A stretch of 64,000 nt of DNA from Atrina japonica (lineage: Eukaryota; Mollusca; Bivalvia; Pterioida; Pinnidae). The translations under genes and the position numbers were made by a program. The stretch lies in contig BROG01000078.1 of assembly GCA_030159075.1 (NCBI GenBank), positions 649,501 through 713,500 on the forward strand, given 5' to 3'. Positions 58,341 to 64,000 of this stretch are shown one piece after another. The stretch's first letter is position 1. Every line of letters starts with the position of its first letter. The notes under the pieces were generated by a model. The model did not search any database. It saw nothing but the letters and a program-made list of their open reading frames with translations, and was not told the origin of the DNA.

Positions 58341-58344
58341 CTAT

Positions 58345-58447
58345 AATACATGTGTATGACATCAAATTATGACTTATATTTATGACATCAAGTTATGACT
58401 TATATTTATGACATCAAGTTATGACTTATATTTATGACATCAAGTTA
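58345..58447. repeat. 26-bp tandem array, 4 copies
   Basis: GACATCAAGTTATGACTTAT ATTTAT repeats with near identity. A related unit, GACATCAAATTATGAC, precedes it. Confidence 0.9.
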
Positions 58448-58542
58448 TGGTTTCAAATAATGATAGTAAGCTACCAGTTTACATTGATTGGTCATAGCAG
58501 GGGTACTACCACTCCATGTATGGTTGATTCATGCAGTTTGGC

Positions 58543-59335
58543 TTTAGCAGGTCTATACAACATAGACTGAACATAGCAGGTCTACTGTGTCTATATAACA
58601 TAGACTGAACATAACAGTCTATTCTGTGTCTATATAACATAGACTGAACATAGCAGGTCTACTTTGTCTATATACCATAGACTGAACATAGCAGGTCTAC
58701 TGTGTCTATATAACATAGACTGAACATAACAGTCTATTCTGTGTCGTACAACATAGACTAAACATAGCAGGTCTACTGTGTCTATATAACATAGACTGAA
58801 CATAACAGTCTATTCTGTGTCGTACAACATAGACTAAACATAGCAGGTCTACTGTGTCTATATAACATAGACTGAACATAACAGTCTATTCTGTGTCGTA
58901 CAACATAGATTAAACATAGCCAATCTACTTTGTCTATATAACATAGACTGAACATAACAGGTCTACTGTGTCTATATAACATAGACTGAATATAGCAAAT
59001 GTTGTGTGTCTATACAACAATGACTGAACATAGCAGGTCTACTGTGTCTATTTAACATAGACTGAACATAACATTCTATTCTGTGTCTATATAACATAGA
59101 CTGAACATAGCAGGTCTACTGTGTCTATATAACAGACTGAACATAATAGTCTATTCTGTGTCTATATAACATAGAGAACTAGCCAAAACTTTGTCTATAG
59201 CAACATCTGAACATAAACAGTCTACTGTGTCACCAACATAGACTGAATATAGCAAATGTTGTGTGTCTATACAACAATGACTGAACATAATATGTCTGCT
59301 GTGTCATACAATATAGACTAAATATAGCAAATCTG
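58543..59335. repeat. 38-bp array with 76-bp dimeric higher-order repeat
   Basis: The basic 38-bp unit is AACATAGACTGAACATAGCA GGTCTACTGTGTCTATAT. From about 58690 two subtypes alternate: A (TAGCAGGTCTACTGTG) and B (TAACAGTCTATTCTGTG). A-type starts at 58691, 58767, 58843 and a variant at 58919 are exactly 76 bp apart, and the dimers are nearly identical. Outer units are diverged. A 66-codon minus frame is translated repeat. Confidence 0.95.
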
Positions 59336-59349
59336 CAGAGGCCATATTG

Positions 59350-59550
59350 TGAAGGGCTTCAAAGGGTTTTTAACTTATGGCCATATTGAGCAGTAATAAT
59401 ATGCCGACATCTACTGTGACACAGGACCTCGGTTTTTACTGTCTCGTCCGAAGGACAGGAGAAGCCAGCTGCCTCTGCCAAGGCTCAAACCTGCGACGGC
59501 TCTCCATTGCCATAGTAGGGCTTTTGTATCAAAATAACAGCTCTACCTAT
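59350..59550 (-). mobile_element. SINE A, diverged, with tRNA-like head
   Basis: GTGAAGGGCTTCAAA, TGAGCAGTAATAATATGCCG, CATCTACTGTGACACAGGAC and TTTTTACTGTCTCGTCCGAA are the minus-strand body. Further on, the reverse of GGTTTGAGCCTTGG (box B) and GGTAGAGCTG (box A) lies at about 59490-59550. It interrupts the end of the 38-bp array region. Confidence 0.75.
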
Positions 59551-59944
59551 TTTATAAATTATATCTACTGACCGTTGAATAAATCATGTCTGCTGTGTAT
59601 GAATATAACAGCTGCTGGTCTACTTTATCTTATTCACATGGACTGAACTTACATAGTAGTGGGTATTAGCTGTGCCTAAATAACATCATGCATTAAATGA
59701 GTAGCATATTGTAACTTCCTCTCTCCATGTGAACACTTTCTTACCACATACATCTTTCTCCAGTATAACAGAAAATCAATGGACAGTGAAAAAATATGAA
59801 TACAACATAACAGCATTTCCTTGTATTAAACAATTAAGACTGAAATACAAGTATCTTTTGAACTTGATGTCACATCTGTAGTCTATATCATTTGTTCTGT
59901 CATATTTAAAAGTCATTAGTCAGCTGTTTGTACCATGCGTCCTT

Positions 59945-60805
59945 GATGTCATATTTAGTCTGTCTGTTGTCTTGGACTGGTCTGTATCTTTCACCCCTGA
60001 TGTCTCATTAGACAGGTCCGTATCTTTCACCCCTGATGTCTCATTAGACAGGTCTGTATCTGTCACCCCTGATGTCACATTTAGACTGATCTGTATCTTT
60101 CACTACTAAAGTCACATTTAGACTGATCTGTATCATACACCCATGATGTCACATTTAGACTGATCTGTATCTTTCACCCCTGATGTCACATTTAGACAGG
60201 TCTGTATCTGTCACCCCTAATGTCACATTTAGACTGATCTGTATTATACACCCATGATGTCACATTTAGACTGATCTGTATCATACACCCATGATGTCAC
60301 ATTTAGACTGGTCCGTATCTTTCACCGCTGATGTCACATTTAGACTGATCTGTATCATACACCCATGATGTCACATTTAGACTGATCTGTATCATACACC
60401 CATGATGTCACATTTAGACTGATCTGTATTATACACCCATGATGTCACATTTAGACCAGTCTGTATCATACACCCATGATGTCACATTTAGACTGGTCTG
60501 TATCATGCACCCATGATGTCACATTTAGACTGATCTGTATCATGCACCCTTGATGTCACATTTAGACTGATCTGTATCATACTTCCATGATGTCACATTT
60601 AGACTGGTCTGTATCATGCACCCATGACATCACATTTAGACTGATCTGTATCATACACCCATGATGTCACATTTAGACTGATCTGTATCATACACCCATG
60701 ATGTCACATTTAGACTGGTCTGTATCATGCACCCCTGATGTCACATTTAGACTGGTCTGTATCATGCACCCCTGGTGTCATATTTAGACTCGTCTGTGTC
60801 TTTCA
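59945..60805. repeat. 37-bp tandem array, about 22 copies
   Basis: The unit is GATGTCACATTTAGACTGAT CTGTATCATACACCCAT. Left-end units differ (CTTTCACCCCTGATGTCTCA). Central units are close to identical, the usual pattern of unequal exchange acting on the middle. Confidence 0.95.
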
Positions 60806-60819
60806 TATCATACAATAGT

Positions 60820-62180
60820 GATCCAGCTAGTTAGGTGTCCTGGACTTCTAACCTAATACTAGTTACTTGTATTGCCTGCTAATCATTATTATGCCTAGTT
60901 ATTTAAATTAAACCTTGTTAATTTACCAAAGTTTAAATCTTTCAACAGCTATCTGCAAGGGGGTGGGTGGGGGGGGGGACACTTTCCACATGTCTTAGTA
61001 ATCAATGATGACCAAGTGAAATGTTTTTGGTATCAGAACTAGTCTGAACCCTAAAGTACAGGAATATGTATATTCTTGCAAACTTTATTCCACTGAATGA
61101 ACTTTGGTCAGAAATAAGAGCTTAACAGTTTTTTTTTATGATGTGAAACAAATAATAATGGGAATATGTTTCAATACTGCAATAATAAAATGTAGGTCCA
61201 TTAATCTTGATATTACCCTATTTCTTGTATTTTATTGCTAAAAATGATGCATCTTGGGGCAATATAAAATTAATAATCTTAAGCAAGCAAACTTTCACTA
61301 AAAGGTTCATTTCTGATTTTCTTTGACTATAATTTACTAATTAGGTTTTAGGCTTTGTTTTTTAGCGTGTTGGCTGTAATTCAGTTTTCCCTGTTCGCTT
61401 GTTTGAGCATTCTACCATGAAAAAAGATGCACACTATCAATTTTCGCCATTTTTCTGCTGTTAATGGATTCCAACTGTGACTCATAGCCCCATTGTTTTG
61501 TTTTGTTTTGTTCTTTATTTTTAACTTGAGACAAAAAACCCATGATGACAACAAAGAAATGTAGTTTTCCGCCAGTCGCTGGCAGCTGTGGATCGTTGTA
61601 ACCTCTATTCGTAACATTTATTTTTATCATAAACATTTTGTTTATCATAACATTTTCCATATGACAAAGGAAAAAGAAAATAATGTTAGGAAAGTACGGA
61701 AAGTTGAAAAATTATTTTGCGTCGGAAAATATTGTTTGACTGAGAATTAATTGCACAGCAGATAAAGTACAATCAAGAGGCTTTTACTTCTAGTAATGTC
61801 AATCTCATGTAAGTATAGATATGAAATAACAATTTGTAGATTTATTTTAAGAATCTACATCAGTTTGTAATTGATTTAAATATTGCTTTGCAAAAATTTA
61901 AGATGTATCATCGTAACGTTTAAATAAATAAAATGCCATTCAGATGTTCATTTTCTCTTTTCAAGTTTTTGGTTTTATTTAATTTTAATTTCATTTTTTG
62001 AATGGTGGGTGTTCTTTGTTGTTCATTTTGCATGTAATTGTTTAGCTCGTTAAAAGTATTCAAGCACCTGACAACATTGATGAATGGTCGCATCATAGGT
62101 GTCAAATGAACATTTGTTAAACTATTTGTTTCTGACACTAACAAAGGCCCATGTCAGCTGTGTGAAGAGAAATTATTAAT
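60820..62180. other. Spacer, no supported gene
   Basis: A G-rich tract GGGTGGGTGGGGGGGGGG lies at 60961. Overlapping minus frames (61381-61660, 61920-62144) were read and show no known domain. TTTTGTTTTGTTTTGTT at 61496 is simple sequence. Confidence 0.5.
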
Positions 62181-62183
62181 AAT

Positions 62184-62235
62184 GTGTGTGTTTATATATA
62201 CATGTGTGTGTGTGTGTATGTGTGTGTGTGTATAC

Positions 62236-62296
<61 letters not shown>
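62184..62296. repeat. Compound (TG)n(TA)n microsatellite
   Basis: TGTGTGTGTG tracts with TATACATG interruptions are followed by about 60 bp of TA, ending at a MITE terminus. Confidence 0.95.
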
Positions 62297-62299
<3 letters not shown>

Positions 62300-62754
62300 T
62301 GGATTCCTTTCAATTGCATAAATGCATAGCCAAAATGTCAGAGAAAATTATGCAAATAACAGGAATATGCAGTTAAAAGGAAGAGTGTGTTTTAGTGAAG
62401 AATGGTAATTCATGTTCATCTAATCCTTTCATTTGTGTATATGATACCATTACATACATCATATGTACATTAGCAATGGATTCTTTGGGTAAAATGATGC
62501 CATAAAAGCAAAATTTTCACACAACATGGTTTTGTATATTCTCATTTCTGTTAAAATAGTATTTCAACACAAAACTTTTTATGGTAATCAGTACATTTTT
62601 CCCTGTTTAGGGAAATATTTTATGCAATTAACAGGAATTCTTGGTTTAACCTATGCAATTAAAAGGAATATTTAACATATAAGAGATAGGAAATGGTTTT
62701 GTGTTTTGATTTCTTATGCAATTAATAGGAATATGCAAATAAGTAGAATTTACT
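62297..62754. mobile_element. TA-target MITE with TTGCATA-rich ends
   Basis: CAGTGGATTCCTTTCAATTG CATA opens, and TTATGCAATTAATAGGAATA TGCAAATAAGTAGAATTTAC closes in inverted sense, next to TATATA. ATGCAATTAACAGGAAT-type words recur near both ends. It is about 458 bp and non-coding. Confidence 0.65.
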
Positions 62755-62763
62755 ATATATATA

Positions 62764-62803
62764 CAGTGAAACCTGTATATAGGGGCCACCCAAGGGACCA
62801 CAA
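62764..62803 (+). mobile_element. Truncated AACCTGTATATAG MITE end
   Basis: CAGTGAAACCTGTATATAGG GGCCACCCAAGGGACCA matches the first 38 bp of 9907, then stops. Confidence 0.7.
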
Positions 62804-63052
62804 CAATTATTATCCTTATGGACCAGGATCAGAATGATACTATCTGCGTTCATCAATCATATATTGCAATTATTGGATGCCATTGTCATTTATGTTGAAA
62901 AAACACCTTACCCTCTATAAACTGCGACCGATTCTCATGTTCGAGGTCTATATTCTATTTCTGTATTTGTGCTGTATATAGCACAAATATATCATATACA
63001 ATATTATATATTATACTATATATACCTAGGATCATGAATATACATACATATC

Positions 63053-63062
63053 TACATGTACA

Positions 63063-63092
<30 letters not shown>
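63053..63092. repeat. (CATA)n microsatellite
   Basis: CATACATACATACATACATA, then an inverted TATGTATG, forming a small palindrome. Confidence 0.95.
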
Positions 63093-63093
<1 letters not shown>

Positions 63094-63097
63094 GTAT

Positions 63098-63804
63098 GTA
63101 AAAGTATGTACTGTACTGTACATACCTACATGTAAATTGGTCAATATATGAATGTTTCTATTAGGCTATTAGCAGATTTTATTTACTATTTCTGTATTAG
63201 AGTTTTTATATGTATATGTCATATATATAGAAATAGATATATATATTGGATATCATATCAGTTGGGTCATCCTGACACTTATTTGTAATGTTTACTTACG
63301 TATAATAATATGTGTTAACCACAGCTTTAACACATTTATACATGTTTTACCACAAAAATATTCGTAACAATAGTATGATTTTAATCAGGTCATTTGGAAA
63401 CAAAGCCATAACAACACACATTGTAGTGATACAGTAAAAGTATGTACTGTACTGTACATGATTACATGTTTAAATTGGTCCAATATATGAATAAAATAAT
63501 GAATGATTTTACAATTAGGTACAAGCAATTTTATTTACATATCCCACATTAGAGTTAATACATCTGTACATGTCACAAATTTGACCATTCTTTGTCATTG
63601 ATTTTGGATATCATATTAGTTACCTTGATCTTTGGACCTTTAACAGATGTACAATAGACCCTTTCAAAATGAACTGTGTTAACCACAGCTTTGAGGGAAT
63701 AAATGATACATGTTTTACCCACAAAAATATATTCGTAACATAGTAACTGATTGTTTTTTGACTTCATTTGGAAACAAAGCTGTATCATTTACACTCAGAG
63801 TGAT
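63098..63804 (+). repeat. Diverged tandem duplication, about 335-bp period
   Basis: AAAAGTATGTACTGTACTGT starts at 63100 and again at 63436. TTGGATATCATAT, TGTGTTAACCACAGCTTT, ACATGTTTTACC, ATATTCGTAACA and CATTTGGAAACAAAGC recur in order in the second copy, which is slightly longer. It has no coding content. The minus frame at 63573 lies in copy 2 only. Confidence 0.85.
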
Positions 63805-63885
63805 ACAGTGAGAGTTAGTGAAACAGTCAGTTAAATGTGGGGAGTGATTTCATTTTTACACATTTTCCATTTTGATGAAGTAAAA

Positions 63886-64000
63886 TAAAACCTGCTTTAT
63901 TTTACAACCTGTGTATAAAAGACCATTCTGGGTCATCCCAGATCAGTACCAACAATACAAATTTAAAATAGATAAATAGACCACCTTCCTATTTGGACAA
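63886..64000. mobile_element. AACCTG/GACCACC MITE, cut by window end
   Basis: AATAAAACCTGCTTTATTTT, AACCTGTGTATAAAAGACCA and TAGACCACCTTCCTATTTGG match 24846-24980. The right end lies beyond the window. Confidence 0.65.

Noticed and set aside
60000..60800. CRISPR-like array of 37-bp repeats
   Set aside because: Units are head to tail without spacers; this is a minisatellite.
63098..63804. LTR pair of a retrotransposon
   Set aside because: The two copies are adjacent with no internal coding region and lack TG...CA ends.

Overview
The window is AT-rich animal genomic DNA, most likely from a marine mollusc and probably a bivalve. This reading rests on very dense ACATGTA/TGTACA motifs, abundant tRNA-derived SINEs ending in ACAATAAAC-type tails, many short TA-flanked inverted-repeat elements, and helentron-like repeats with subterminal GCTCACCTGAG motifs. 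There is no operon structure, and no long open frame resembling a conserved protein. The longest frame is about 140 codons and nothing in it is recognisable. I read the window as intergenic or very long intronic sequence. I cannot name a host gene in it.

Layout. 0.4-3 kb: a helentron-like element carrying a 165-bp tandem array. 3-14 kb: small DNA elements, a copy of a segment that recurs at 13.3-13.9 kb, a 17-bp minisatellite, and three SINE copies with visible target-site duplications. 14-31 kb: a possible first exon at 14.5 kb, a second helentron-like element at 17.7-18.4 kb, a 1-kb pogo/Tigger-like element at 19-20 kb, a 26-G run, a 65-bp-arm foldback at 28.3 kb, and a reverse-transcriptase relic at 29.1 kb. 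31-46 kb: three minisatellites (35 bp, variable GATGATGTC, 79 bp), another helentron-like element, long (TA)n, and an open frame with a 26-codon repeat at 45.5 kb. 46-64 kb: sparse unique DNA, a possible noncoding exon at 48.3 kb, a 1.4-kb array of a 25-bp unit, a CTCF-like motif at 57.16 kb, arrays of 26-, 38/76- and 37-bp units, more inverted-repeat elements, and a diverged tandem duplication at the end.

How the parts relate. Most annotated bases are repeats. TA-target elements share termini of the type CAGTRRAACCT and are often nested or placed at the edge of (TA)n tracts. Paralogous copies serve as natural empty sites for one another. The few signals that might be host function (splice-like exons, the CTCF-like motif, the repeat-bearing open frame) are weak individually and are marked as such. 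All calls were made by eye from the sequence; no database or alignment was run.
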